Source: Mercenaria mercenaria (taxonomy: Eukaryota; Mollusca; Bivalvia; Venerida; Veneridae). From it: a stretch of DNA of 64,000 nt. The notes beneath the pieces are model-generated. The model did no database searches and was not told the DNA's origin. It saw nothing but the letters and a program-made list of their open reading frames with translations. Made by a program: the position numbers and the translations under genes. Shown here piece by piece: positions 1 through 11,496 of the stretch (the first letter of the stretch is position 1; each line of letters begins with the position of its first letter). The DNA is taken from assembly GCF_021730395.1 (NCBI RefSeq), contig NC_069362.1, positions 75,780,001-75,844,000 on the forward strand, in the 5' to 3' direction.

Positions 1-10
1 ACCAAGATTT

Positions 11-1139
11 TTTATACCCCCACAAAACGAAGTTTGTGGGGGGATATATAGGAGTGAGCTTGGCGGTCGGTCGGTCCGTTGGCTTTTGTAGTTTCCGGAT
101 GATAACTCCTGAAAGGCTTGACTATTTAAATAATTTTTGGTACACAGGCGTAACATTAGAAAATACAGGTCAAGTTCGAATTTGGGGTCAATAGGTCAAA
201 GGTCAAGGTCACAGTGACCCTGTACAGTTAAACGGTTTCCGGATGACAACTTGAGAACGCTTGGGCCTATGATCATATATTTGGTACACAGATGTAACAT
301 CATGAAATACAGGTCAAGTTTGACTTTGGGGTCTGTAGGTCAAAGGTCAAGGTCACAGTGACTCGGAACAATTAAATGGTTTCCGGATGGTAAGTTGAGA
401 ACACTTGGGCCTAGGATCATAATTTTGGTACACAGATGTAACATCATGAAATACAGGTCAAGTTCGACTTTGAGGTTTGTAGGTCAAAGGTCAAGGTCAC
501 AGTGACTCGGAACAGTTAAACGGTTTCAAGATGATAACTTGAGAACGCTTGGGTCTAGGATCTAAAATTTTTGTACACAGATGTAACATGATTAAATACA
601 GGTCATGTTCAACTTTGAGGTTAGTAGGTCAAAGGTCAAGGTCACAATAACATGAAACAGTTAAACAGTTTCCAGATGATAACTTGAGAACGTTTGGGCC
701 TAGGAACATGAAAATTGATAGCGAGGTTGGTTATGACCAGCAGATGACCCCTAATGATTTTGAGGTCAGCAGGTCACTGGTCAAGGTCACAGTGACCCGG
801 AACACATAAACGGTTTTTGGACAACAACTTCACAACGCTTGGGACTAGGATAACGAAATTTAATAGGGAGGTTGGTCATGACCAGCAGATGACCAATAAT
901 TATTTTTGGTTCCGAAGGTCAAAGGTCATTTAAACCTTTTTCGGACAATAACTTGAGAACACTTGGGCCGAGGATCATGAAACTTTATAGGGAGGTTGAT
1001 CATGACCAGCAGATGACCTCTATTGATTTTACGGTCAGTAGGTCCAAGGTCAAGCAAGTTCAGCTTTGACATTGGCCTAGTTCTGTGACAAGGCCATATC
1101 GTTGGGGTATAATTTGTCACTCCTGTGACAACTCTAGTT
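11..1139 (+). mobile_element. HINE/pearl-like (Helentron-type) element, family A, copy 1
   Basis: It starts with a perfect 10-bp stem (CCCCCACAAA at 17-26 with its complement at 33-42), followed by a GGTCGGTCGG-rich leader. About seven tandem units of roughly 120-145 bp follow, each with TTGAGAACGCTTGGGCCTAG and a block of AGGTCA half sites. The 3' end is a perfect 7-bp hairpin (TTGTCAC, loop TCCT, GTGACAA) followed by CTCTAGTT at 1132-1139. This layout matches what is known of non-autonomous Helentrons (HINEs) and the bivalve pearl elements. No protein is encoded; the small open frames here are repeat artefacts. Class assignment is inference. Confidence 0.7.
193..219 (+). promoter_or_regulatory. 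Composite nuclear-receptor-like site (DR1 + ERR/SF-1 + ERE)
   Basis: Three overlapping motifs occur in 27 bp. AGGTCAAAGGTCA (193-205) is a perfect DR1. TCAAGGTCA (203-211) is the extended half site of the ERR and SF-1/FTZ-F1 type. GGTCACAGTGACC (207-219) is the core of the consensus estrogen response element. The block recurs once per tandem unit in this family. The motif match is direct; any receptor binding is inference. Confidence 0.45.
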
Positions 1140-1478
1140 TTAGTCTATTCTGATTTGTTTAAGAGAAAGCCACCAGAGGTTGTGGTCACTTTTCTAAATC
1201 TTTATACACTGTATGTGCAGGCCAGCTTAAGTAAGTTGTCCGGAATGCTTACTGAATGACTCGATCACAATTGCTACCTGTTAGAGCTGAGAAGCTCAGG
1301 TGAGCAGTCAAGGTCATTATGGCCATCTTGTTTGAATAAATTCTTTTCTTTCAGCAGTATATGGTTGTGACAATTATTATCTGGGCAGTTTTAGTGGACA
1401 AGTATTCTCAACTCATATTAAGTCCATTTAAACTGATCCAGATGCCACATTAATCTTTTATGTTATATGTTGATAATT
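1140..1478. other. Intergenic, no feature seen
   Basis: AT-rich DNA between two repeat elements. No coding signal, tandem repeat or hairpin was recognised. Confidence 0.5.
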
Positions 1479-1598
1479 AAGTGATTTGATAATGGCCCTG
1501 TTATTTGTCAGAGGGTAGTCGTATTGGCCTGAGGCCGAAGGCCAAGGGCTAATACGACTGTCCCAAAGACAAATAACAGGGCCAATATAAAATCACTT
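1479..1598. mobile_element. Foldback MITE, about 120 bp
   Basis: The two arms are near-perfect inverted copies: AAGTGATTTGATAATGGCCC on the left and its complement, with two changes, ending at 1598. The inverted symmetry continues through TGTTATTTGTC and GTCGTATTGGCC to a GGCC-rich centre near 1540. No protein is encoded. Target-site duplication is not clear. Confidence 0.65.
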
Positions 1599-1916
1599 AT
1601 TTATTGACAATTTTATGAAATAACTACATGTACTTAAAGGATTCAAAATTTAAACACTCAGTTTATTAATTGTAACAAAGAACAGCTCTAAAAATACACA
1701 ACATATTTTAGCCATTTTTTAGAAATGTTAAGTTAAGTAATCAAAATATATATCACAGTGCATTTTGAAAATAAACCGATGTTTCTGTTTTACTTTGTCC
1801 ATGTATTTAAGTGCTAATACAAACAGAATGTCTGTTGTGATTCCTGTATGTGTGAATAATTTTGAGAGATATATGCCTTGACATAATCAGCAATAGCTGG
1901 AACTTATCTATTTATT
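1599..1916. other. Intergenic, no feature seen
   Basis: AT-rich, no long open frame and no recognisable repeat apart from the flanking elements. Confidence 0.45.
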
Positions 1917-2616
1917 ATGCCCCCCTTCAAAGAAAGAGGGGTATATTGTTTTGCAGATGTCTGTCGGTATGTAGACCAATCCGTTTCCGGATGATAACTC
2001 AAGAATGCTTGGGCTTAGGATCATGAAAGCTGATAGGGAGATTGGTCATGACCAGCAGATGACCCCTATTGATTTTGAGGTCAATAGATGAAAGGTCAAG
2101 GTCACAGTGACCCAGAAAAGTGAAACGGTTTCCTGATGATAACTCAAGAACGTTTGGGCCTAGGATCATGAAACTTGAAAGGGAGGTTGTTCTTGACCAG
2201 CAAATGACCCCTATTGATTTTGAGGTCAATAGGTCAAAGTCACAGTGACCCAGAACAGTGAAACGGTTTCCGGATGGTAACTTGAGAACGCTTGGGCCTA
2301 GGATCATGAAAATTGATAGGGAGGTTGATCATGACCAGTAGATGACCCCTATTGATTTTGAGATCAGTAGGTCAAAGATGAAGGTCACAGTGGCCTGGAA
2401 CAGTTAAACCGATTCCAAACGATAACTTGAGAACGCTTGGGCCTAGGATCATGAAAGTTGATGAAAGGTTGATCATGACCAGCATATGACCCCTATTGAT
2501 TTTGAGGTCAGAGGTCAAGGTCACAGTGACTTGGAACAGTTAAACTGTTTCCAAACTCATGGTTTCCAGATCTAAATCATTTTTGATGCACATGTGTAAC
2601 ATCATCAAATATAGGA
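1917..2616 (+). mobile_element. HINE-like family A, copy 2, left part (split by insertion)
   Basis: It begins with a C-rich/G-rich hairpin (GCCCCCCTTC ... GAGGGGTAT) and has about four tandem units like those at 11-1139, including a perfect GGTCACAGTGACC at 2100-2112. The units stop abruptly at about 2616. The missing 3' end of the same family, with its hairpin and CTCTAGTT, lies at 8929-8990, so the element was split by the 6.3-kb insertion between them. Confidence 0.65.
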
Positions 2617-3099
2617 CAAAGGGGTACGTAGGACTTGGGCCGATTTTGGCCCCCACCTAAATGATGATGAAATATGTCCTAATTTTTAGTAGAATGTGTA
2701 TATTTACTAAAAATAATAGTAATAATCTGCAGAGGCCATTATTTAGTGAAAAATATATGTTTCAATAAATGCTTGTGTTCAAGAATAGCACCAAACTTAC
2801 TTGGGGGTATAGTAAATAAATCGGCCTTAATAGAATTTAAAAAAAATCCCATGACTTATGTTTTTTATCAATATGTATACATGCATAAAATATAATGTAT
2901 AAATGCATAGACAAATGGAAATACTTCCATAGAAACGATCCTTAATAAGGGAGATAACTCTTGAAAGTCTTAAAACTCAAATGATTTAGAAATAGCATAA
3001 TTTTTGTTGACACTCTTTATCAACGAATCAAAAAATGGAAAAAGTTTGTTTCTATATACAGAGCAGCTCGTGTACTATATTTATACAATTAAGAAATAT

Positions 3100-4045
3100 A
3101 TATTCTCATTTCGTTGCCATAGCAACATATTGAAAAGTTGATAATTTTTGCCATTTTGCAGATGTTTGCCAACGTTATGATCCTTTTCTGACTTTAAGAA
3201 TCTATTTGTAGCTGTAAATGAATACCGAAATGTTTCTGTAATGGAATAATTGTATAATCCCATGTCGTTACCAAGGTAACGTAGTGAAAAAGTGAGAATT
3301 TTTGCTTAAGTTGCCTTTTTTGGCAAAACTGTCTCTCGTTTCCTGATGTTTGAATACTAATCACTGTTTCAAACGATAACACATATATTCCCTTTAAAAA
3401 TTGTATTTTCCCCTTGTTGTTACCATGGTAACATAGTAAGAAAGTGATAATTTTTGCTTTTTGTTGCATATTTTTGCATATTTGTTGTGTCATTTTCTGA
3501 TGTTTGAAGACTAATCGATGTAACAAAGTATAGCACAGATATTACTTTAAAAATCAATGTATATTATCCTATGGTTGCCATGGTAACGTGATGTAAAAGT
3601 GAGAGTTTTTGCTTTTTTGTATATTTTGGCACAATTCATACCATTGTCTGAACTTAAGACTAATTGATGTTAAAAAAAGTAAAAATAATAACCCATATAA
3701 GTCTGTGAGTAATAAAGTGTATATTCCTCTTTTGTTGCCATGGTAACATAATAAAAAAGTGATACTTTTCGCTGTATTGAAAATGTTTGCACATTTTTTA
3801 AATCATTTTCTGAAGTTTAAAGACTTATCATATACTCCAGTGGAAAATAAGTGTAAAGTTCCCTTTTGTTGCCTTGGCAACATAATGAAAAGTTAAAAGT
3901 TGTGCTTTTGGAAAAAACTATTCAATATCATTTTGATGTTCAACGACTAATCGATGTGTAATTGACTGCTGTCATTGCATTTTCAATTTGCATGCGAAAA
4001 AAAGTATAAAAATATTTCATTGCCATGGCAACAAAAGTGAAAATG
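3100..4045. repeat. Tandem repeat, about 152-bp period, one X-box-like palindrome per unit
   Basis: Seven degenerate units are each anchored on a 14-bp palindrome: 3113-3126, 3267-3280, 3419-3432, 3574-3587, 3734-3747, 3868-3881 and 4019-4032. The best copies read GTTGCCATGGTAAC; others are GTTACCATGGTAAC and GTTGCCTTGGCAAC. Spacings are 154, 152, 155, 160, 134 and 151 bp. Each palindrome is followed by an A-rich run and TTTTTGCTTTT. The palindromes fit the X-box consensus bound by RFX factors. Small minus-strand open frames here are repeat artefacts. Confidence 0.65.
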
Positions 4046-4150
4046 TATGTTTCAAAGGTTAGAGTACTTTTACTGGAGAAAAATAAGTAGAGACTGCACA
4101 GTTTCGAAGAGGGCCAATTTAAGAGCTGGTCTTATAGCAATGACAACAGA

Positions 4151-4905
4151 AACTAGATGTGTGTTTATAGGACACAGGTGCCCCCTCCTGTCTCTGTAAC
4201 ATGGTTTAATGACTGGGGTTAAACAATTTTTAAGATGTTTGCAACACAAACTTTTAAGAAACCTTATGTGTATTTTTCACTTAATTGGCCATAACTCTGG
4301 CCTAGCTGAGTAAAATCCTAAAGAGAACACTTCATAGGCTATAAAACGATCCTCTAATGTTTTATGATTCTAGGTCAAGTACATTATTACATATATGTTT
4401 CACAAACTTTTTTTTAGTAAGTCTGGACAAGAAGTCTGGTCTTGTGTAGTGAAATAATGACTGTAGGTAAAACATTTTCGGAGGTACGCGCGACAAAACA
4501 TTAAAATGACAATTTTTTCCTAGGTCAGGGGCCATAACTCCTACATGACTGAATGAATCCGGACGCGAAACCCCAGGTGCATAACTGCACATGTGACCAA
4601 CATTCCTGTAATCTTTGGTGACTCTAGGTCAAATTCTTTTCGAGCTACGCGCGACACAACATTAAAATGACCAATTTTTTACTAAGTCAGGGGCCATAAC
4701 TCCTAAACTACCGAATGAATCCGGACGCGAAACCCCAGGTGCACAACTACACATGCTGACCAACATTCCTGTAAAGTTTTGTGACTCTACGTCAAATACT
4801 TTTGGAGCTAGACGCGACACAACATTCTCGGAGGGACGGACAGACAAGAGCAAATCTATATGCCCCCACCACTCATGGGGGTGGGTGAGGGGCACAAAAA
4901 CGACA
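4151..4905 (-). mobile_element. HINE-like element, minus strand
   Basis: On the minus strand the 5' side has a CCCCCA/TGGGGG hairpin (about 4862-4885), then a GTCTGTCCGTCC leader and two to three units of about 155 bp that include AGGAGTTATGGCCCCTGAC and GCGTCCGGATTCATTC. The 3' end on that strand is a GTGT/ACAC stem followed by ATCTAGTTT near 4151-4165. It lies inside the 2617-8928 insertion. Open frames across the units are repeat by-products. Confidence 0.55.
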
Positions 4906-7900
4906 AAATTATGTCTCCCATGATGGCCTGTCAGTGGTGACTGGGCATGTAACTTACATTTATTTTCAGTATGGTTTGTAATTGAACTTTGACCTATTTG
5001 CCAAACACTATAGTGGTCATCTACTGAACATAGGCATTCATGCTATAATGCTGGATGATCATAATAAGTGAAAGTGTTCTCAAGCTTATATAACCTGAAC
5101 CACTCTTTATCTAATTGTCAGTGACCTTTAACTTTGATCTACTGACCCCAAATTATTCATCTGTTATGATTTAAAGCCTGATGACCATGGGCAAAATTAT
5201 TATTCAGCTTTCCATAATAAAATATTTCAGTCTTAGGGTCACTGTGATATTGACATTTCACCTTCCAGCCTCTTAAAGAAAGAGATCATCTTCTAAACTA
5301 CAATAAATTTTGACAATCATATTAAGCTAAAGCATTCTGCTATTGATCAGTTTCTCCATATTTGGTGTATAATCATAAATTCCATTTGTTGCCTTCCATT
5401 TCCAGTTATTGAAGGCCAAATATGAGATATGACCAAATGCTAACTATTACTTTAGAAAATGAATGCAATGCATTTTCAGTTGTTTACACAACTGACATTA
5501 GAATTCATATAATTGTGATACTTGGCTATTTTATTATGAAGTTAAAGAAAGGAAATATGGAGCTAGTTCCAATCATAATTATGCAGCTTACTAGAAGACT
5601 CTAGACTGTATATATCAGCTTTTTTTCTCATAACAAATCACCATTCAAAAATATATATTTATCATATAGCTGCATCATACCTAATCAATATTATTGCCAG
5701 TAAGTATTTACTGATTTATATTTGTAAGGCCATACTATATTAATTGTTAGATTATCATCCACTCCCACTATATTTATGCCTACCCTTACTATTTTTAGTT
5801 TCCAAGATCATCTGTGGAATATTTCTATAAAGAATGTTATAAATTATTAACTGTCAGTTGTTATTGCTTATAATCAAATCCATTTGGCAAAAATAACTAT
5901 TATAATTATGTCAGTTTTTCTCTTTAAATCCTCATTAAAGCAAAAATAAAATATCTGAAATTAAAAATAAATTATAGAAAACTTCCTTTCCCTTGTGAAG
6001 AAAAATTAATGTAGCAATTAATTTATGATGGCCCCAGATACAGGTTAGGAAAACTATACAATGCTATGGATATTATGCTATTTCATGAACTTGTGAAAAG
6101 TTACTGCATAACTTTCCATCAGTTTTGATGCATTTATAATAACTTTTTGACAGATGATGGCCACTGAATGTATCATTTTCATTTTTCAAAAAGCAAGATA
6201 TTTACACAGAAACAAAATGTATTACCATTTAACCTGACATATATTATATAACTACAAGCATTTTATATAAAATAATGATGTAGGAATGTGATAAATTAAA
6301 CAGTTTGATAAATAATTAGTATTCATAAGTTATTAAAAACACTTGATTATCAAGAATTTAGAATTAGCATCCACACTGTAACTTAGATTGAAATGTAACA
6401 CTGGTAGTCTCTTTCAACACTGTAACTACTACCCCCAAGTAAATGTTACAAATATGGATATTGCACTTTAACATAAACATTAGTCACTTCTCAGTAAATG
6501 TGTATTGTGCAATTATTTATTCCAAGTCTGTAATTTCTGATGCTCCAGCATGCACCTCCAAATTCATTGTCTGTGGCTGTTTTCAACCTAGATAGTATAC
6601 CTAGAATGAAAGAAGTAAAAATTATCTTTCTGTGTAAACAAAATGTGTAAACATGTTGAAATTTAGATGCAAATTACTAGAAAAAGTCTCATGACTAATT
6701 GAAATGAAATATTCAATCATAAGATTAAAAAAAGAGGAATCAAACATTCAAAATACTTACAAGTCCATAGAAAAACAGCTTAGTCTTTCAACATTTTGGG
6801 AAGCTGTATACTCTGATCTGTAATGTAATATAAAGCAACTTGACAAATTTTTAATATATCCTTTTGAAATGAAGTTCCTGAAATATTGAATTTTGTTATG
6901 ACATATATTGAAATCTGTCTGCTTTTGTCATAGTTGATAGAAAATTGATCCTGAATCCTGTGCAGAAACAAATATATACATGAACTATCTCCTCATCTTT
7001 ATAAAAATAAAAATGCAAGGAACAATCTGTGTGTAAATCAGGGCATAATTAGTGTTTAGAAGTTTTATTTATCAGATCTTCCTTAGGTAATTCAATTCCT
7101 CAGTTATAGGTTTTGTAATTTTGTGAAAGGCATGGAAAAAAAGTTCTAAATTACCATCTTATCATACTGGTTGTTTTGGGGCATTCAATGCTTCAAGACA
7201 CACAGAAATACTCCCTAAAATAAAAAAGTCAAATAATATTTTATGACATAACCAATATGCATAAGTGTGTGATTCATCAATTAATTTAATTACAGAGGAC
7301 ATATTCATAATGTTTCTCATATTTTAAATAAGAAAATATTTCAGCTTCAGGTTTCTAACAAAATATTGAATATCTTAGATGAAAATAATCTTAGAAGCTT
7401 TATGAATATGACCTCAGGTTTATAGATATAAAGCCACAAAATTGATTTAAAAGCAATTTTCTTGAATTAAAAGGTAATGTTCTGGCAGGTACATGTGTAT
7501 GACTGGCATTCCACAGCAGCTGATCTTTCATTATGTCATGAGAACAAGTAAGTCACACACCACAACTATATTTTGGGTCTCAGTTGATCTGGTCTTACTC
7601 TTGCATAAATATGACAACATTTTCTTTTACTCTAGAAAATATAGGTCACAGAAATTTCAAAAAGAGAATGTGATACACTGCAACCCTGGATATATACAGA
7701 ATATAGAACAGTTATTTTAAAGTGTTTATACTTTCAGCAGAAACAAAGTAGATAGATGGTAAGAACTGTGGAGATTAACTTGGGAGGCCTATAATTATCA
7801 TAAGAAAAAGTGTGTAAGGAAAATTTTACAATTATCAAAAAGACATACCTTTTGGCCACTGACCAGTTGAAGGTAACTAAATAACCATCTCAATATTCAT

Positions 7901-8574
7901 ACTTTAATATCTGAAATATGATACAAAACAAACACTGATTAGTGCAAGACATCACAATATGTCAATAATAATGATAATAAGAAATTACATTACTTAATTT
8001 CAATCATATTCTGTTGACCTTGAAGCATTTCTTTTATATCTCAAGGATTGTCTCATTTGTGAAGGATACCAGAAAAATATTCCATATTTTAAACAATGAA
8101 CAATGTCTCATTGCTTGTATTTGTCAAATTACTGCTTCATTCATTTCATATACAGTACATGTATTCAATGAGTACACACCATTCATCAGGTTGAATCAGA
8201 TAAATAATGCAAAATGTAAACACTTTCACTGTGTCAGTAGATTTTTTGTCTTCCTACTGTGAGGTAACATTAACAGTCTGCACCGTTGTGCCACTTGTAT
8301 GTCAATAATTCTGCTCCATGTCAATTGAAATAGAATTGAATGAATACTTCCCTAGTTATTTAACACAACAAAATAGCATTTTATCTACTTACCTTAAAAT
8401 TCAACGTAGAAGGGTAAAATGTTGTAATAATTCCTAGATAAACATTCTACTTTCGCTTTCACATGCACATGTTGACAGCGGCGCCACCTATAATATTGCC
8501 TGGCAACGAGCACCTGGCTTCAAGGGAGGCCACTCTTATACGTGAGAAAGGCCAGACAAATAATATCATTTTTT
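4906..8574. other. AT-rich interior of the insertion, no gene seen
   Basis: Both strands are broken by frequent stops and the longest open frames are below about 85 codons with no recognisable domain. A faint inverted remnant of GGTCA-type repeats (for example GTGACCTTTAACTTTGATC) lies around 5115-5160. I see no host exons with convincing splice signals. Confidence 0.4.
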
Positions 8575-8701
8575 CCAAAATTCATTTATTAGCAACCCTT
8601 GCTTCAGTTTCTGGTTAGGAAAATATTAAATAGAATTAACAAATGAAATAGCTGTTATAAATTGTTACTTGAAGCAAGGGTTGCTAATAAGCGAATTTTG
8701 A
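8575..8701. mobile_element. Small foldback/hairpin repeat
   Basis: A 21-nt perfect inverted repeat (8586-8606 with 8670-8690, core AGCAACCCTTGCTTCA) extends outward with two mismatches to about 32 bp per arm. The loop is AT-rich. This looks like a miniature foldback element nested near the right end of the larger insertion. Confidence 0.5.
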
Positions 8702-8928
8702 GTCTGAAATGGCCGAATTCAGCAATTTTAACGCGAAATGCCTGTACCGGTCGTATTTTAAATCCATTTTAAATCAATACTGAGAATTTGTTATTATTAA
8801 AAACGACACAGTTCGGTAGTTTAAAGTTTATTTTAGTGAAAACTGTCGATTTTCAACACTGTCATCGATCTTATTATTTTTCAAAAATTGGGGGCCATCT
8901 GCCTATATAAATCCTACGTACGCCTTTG

Positions 8929-8990
8929 ACTTTGACATAGGCTTACTTCTGTGACAAGGCTGTATTGTCACTCCTGTGACAACTCTAGTT
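8929..8990 (+). mobile_element. HINE-like family A, copy 2, 3' end
   Basis: It carries the same terminal stretch as 1070-1139: TTCTGTGACAAGGC, then the hairpin TTGTCAC-TCCT-GTGACAA and CTCTAGTT (8983-8990). It completes the element that starts at 1917. Confidence 0.6.
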
Positions 8991-9560
8991 TAATCCCTTG
9001 CTTCCAGTGCAGAGCAATTTCTTAGAAAACCTTTAAATGAAGTACAATTGTGACTTTGTTAAAAGCAATATTATATTTTTAGAGATATTATATAGACATT
9101 AATATCTGAAAATAAACAATTTAAAAGAAACAAAGAAACAGTGTCATCATCATATGCCACAGGCAAAATTACTGTATTGAAGATTGTTACATGAAATTAT
9201 GGTTTGTTTTCCTATCATCTCCAGCATGATCTGGAAAGACTTTCACCATCTTAGCAATTGAGTTCACTGGAGCCATCTGTGTAATCAGATGAGCTACTGT
9301 TGTCCCCTTTTTGTTTGTGTTCTTCAATTTCAGCTTGATGTCTGTCAGAGGTACTGTTAACATGTTGCATTTGTGATTATCATCATCACAGAAATATTGT
9401 TGTCAATGTTGACATGACATCATAGTGATAATTCTGAAATCCTGTAATTTCTGAAGACCCAACAAAGGTTGAAATCTTGTAATTTTCTTATGACAATGCC
9501 AAGGTCAAAAGTACTTTAGCTAGAACAAACACAGTTCCCTATTTTTACCATTATCAGGGG
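8991..9560. other. Intergenic, no feature seen
   Basis: AT-rich sequence with no long open frame, tandem repeat or hairpin that I could support. Confidence 0.4.
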
Positions 9561-9628
9561 ATGTTTAAACACGAGAGTAAACATGCGTTAACAGAGAGGT
9601 TCTCACAAACACTGTTAATACACTTTTT

Positions 9629-10045
9629 AGTCCCCTGCCGGAGGAACACAGGAGGGGACTATAGGAATGCCCTCCATTCGTCCATCCGCAAATCTGGACT
9701 CTGCAATTACTCAAAAAGTATTCAAGCTAGGTTAATAAAACTTGGTATGTGAATAGAGGGCAATATGTAGATTTTGCATGTACAGGACTTATGCTTGTAG
9801 GTCAAAGTTCAATGTCACTATAGAAGGTCAAGTAAAAATTATTTTCCGCTCCATAACTTTTACATGCATTGATGGATTATAATATTGCTACACTCGCACG
9901 TTCCCCATGATGAGTTAATGTGTCAACACATGACCTATGCTTGTCAGTGAAAGGTCAAGGTCACTGTTCAAGGTCAAGTAAAAATTTATTTCTGCTGCAT
10001 AACTTTTAATTGCATTGAAAGTCTTCCATTGGTAGGGACTAGAGT
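9629..10045 (+). repeat. Tandem-unit element remnant with 5' hairpin
   Basis: The 5' hairpin is TAGTCCCCT ... AGGGGACTA (about 9629-9661). Two diverged units follow, sharing TCCATAACTTTTACATGCAT-type text and GGTCAAGTAAAAATTATTT. It resembles the other hairpin-led repeat elements of the window but has no clear 3' terminus on this strand. Confidence 0.4.
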
Positions 10046-10129
10046 TGCCCATGAGACAGCAGTTGCTATCAATAATGTGACCAAACACCATGTTCGAGAA
10101 ATGTCTGAAATCCAAATTAACCAAAAAGC

Positions 10130-11150
10130 CAGTAGAATCTGAGGACTACATCAGAAATACACTAGAAAAACTTTCATTAGTATGTCTGATCACGCCAGTA
10201 TTTAAAAAGCTGCAGATAGGTTTCTGGATGAATGGAGAGACAATGTGCTAAATGTGAGTCCAGAAAGTGACACTAAAGTCAAACATTTCCACTGTATGGC
10301 CCATGTCTTATTAGGATTGCAAGAATACTCCTGTGATGACATTAAGAAAGTTGAAAATAAGGTTGCCGAACAGAATGAACCACTTGATCAAGACTGCCCT
10401 CTACAGTTTAGGTTTTGGCGTAAAAGCAGCACTGTTGTGGAGCATGTTGTTTGCACAGTTTCTGATTATGTTTGGGCCAGCTGGAGACCACATTGGGTTA
10501 CAAGACATGGGAAGCACATTGCAGTGAAAATGTTGTAAAATCTGTGATCAGAAACTATCGAGACAACAGGTTCAATGGTTTGTTTCAGACGTCAGCTGAG
10601 GTATTTCTTCCAGAGAATGATATGGTTGATGTGCTAAATACAGTACAATAGCCAAACAGGAAATTGATTGCCGTTAAGGCTGACCTACAGTGTGAAATGG
10701 TTAGGACGTTACTCTAGTGCTTTAGACCGTTTTATGTCGAGATCACAGGACCCTACTGGAATCTCATCACATCAGGGGCAGTCCCCTACCTCATGCTCCA
10801 CATCACATCATGAGCCTCTGCGAATATCTTAAATCTTGTTCAGTCAATCCAGAAGTACTTATGAGCTCTGAAGGTTATTGAGAATCAGTGGATGTTCATG
10901 ATGTTTCAGACATTCCAAGTCGAAAAAGATTTGAAAAGCAGCTGTTTGTGTTACCGGACAATAAAGAGGCACTTTATGAACTTATAACTGTTGTCTCTAG
11001 TGCAATGTTGAGATGCATTGAAAAACAGTTGGCAGACTTTCTCCCAGGCGGACAATTTAGTCAAAATCCAAGCAAAGAATACCTTCAACATACTTGGTAT
11101 GCCCATTCGACGGTAACCAGAAGCGCAGACCAATTGCATCAATATTATTA
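10130..11150 (+). pseudogene. Decayed copy of a multicopy metazoan ORF, function unknown
   Basis: Coding-like sequence in several frames. In order I can read a segment with SDHAS and FLDEWRDN (about 10185-10240), a long segment with CMAHVLLGLQEYS (10245-10340), a YRDNRFNGLFQ phrase (about 10555-10590), an ITGPYWNLI phrase (about 10745-10770) and a C-terminal segment with EKQLADFLPGGQFSQ (about 11017-11065). From memory, the RGNRFN-like, PLWNL-like and LPGG-like phrases in this order belong to an uncharacterised, highly multiplied ORF family of invertebrates and fish that is probably transposon-linked. Several internal stops and frame changes show that this copy is dead. No ends or target duplications were recognised. 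A rapidly decaying host gene is an alternative. Confidence 0.45.
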
Positions 11151-11278
11151 AATCTAAAAGCAATATCAAAGCAAAAAATATGGCTGAACCAGAATTTTTT
11201 TCAGTGATTTGGGAGGCAAATTTTTTCTTCAGTATTTTGAAGCCAGATTTTTTTTTTAAACAAAACCAGTCAGGATCC

Positions 11279-11288
11279 CCCCCCCCCC

Positions 11289-11318
<30 letters not shown>
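11279..11318. repeat. Poly-C tract followed by (CA)n
   Basis: About 25 consecutive C residues run into CACACACACACA. This is a simple-sequence tract, prone to length errors in sequencing. The glycine-rich minus-strand open frame across it is an artefact. Confidence 0.9.
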
Positions 11319-11319
<1 letters not shown>

Positions 11320-11496
11320 CAGAATATCAAATGGTTGGCCCCTTATTATATAGCTTGGCTGTTTACTGTTTTATGACAATAAGATCAGAGGATTCAGAGG
11401 ATTTAACCCTTTGCATATAAAGTATTCACAAAGTAACATTTTCTTTGATATTCCGTACAATAAAGTTACTTAGCTCTCTAGATTCGAACTGTTTTT

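Larger units (their letters stand above)
2617..8928. mobile_element. Large composite insertion with short terminal inverted repeats
   Basis: The left end reads CAAAGGGGTACGTAGGA (2617-2633). The right end, read on the minus strand, gives CAAAGGCGTACGTAGGA (8928 back to 8912), and both arms share a TGGCCCCCA block about 20 bp further in. The insert interrupts a family A element. Inside are an X-box tandem array, a minus-strand hairpin element, about 3.7 kb of AT-rich DNA and a foldback. No transposase is visible, so it would be non-autonomous. Target-site duplication could not be resolved and the superfamily is unknown. Confidence 0.45.

Noticed and set aside
2617-8928. Polinton/Maverick
   Set aside because: The terminal repeats are short and no capsid, polymerase or integrase-like coding was seen.
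10951-11319. Minus-strand open frame with a glycine run
   Set aside because: It is the complement of a poly-C/CA tract joined to the antisense of a decayed ORF.
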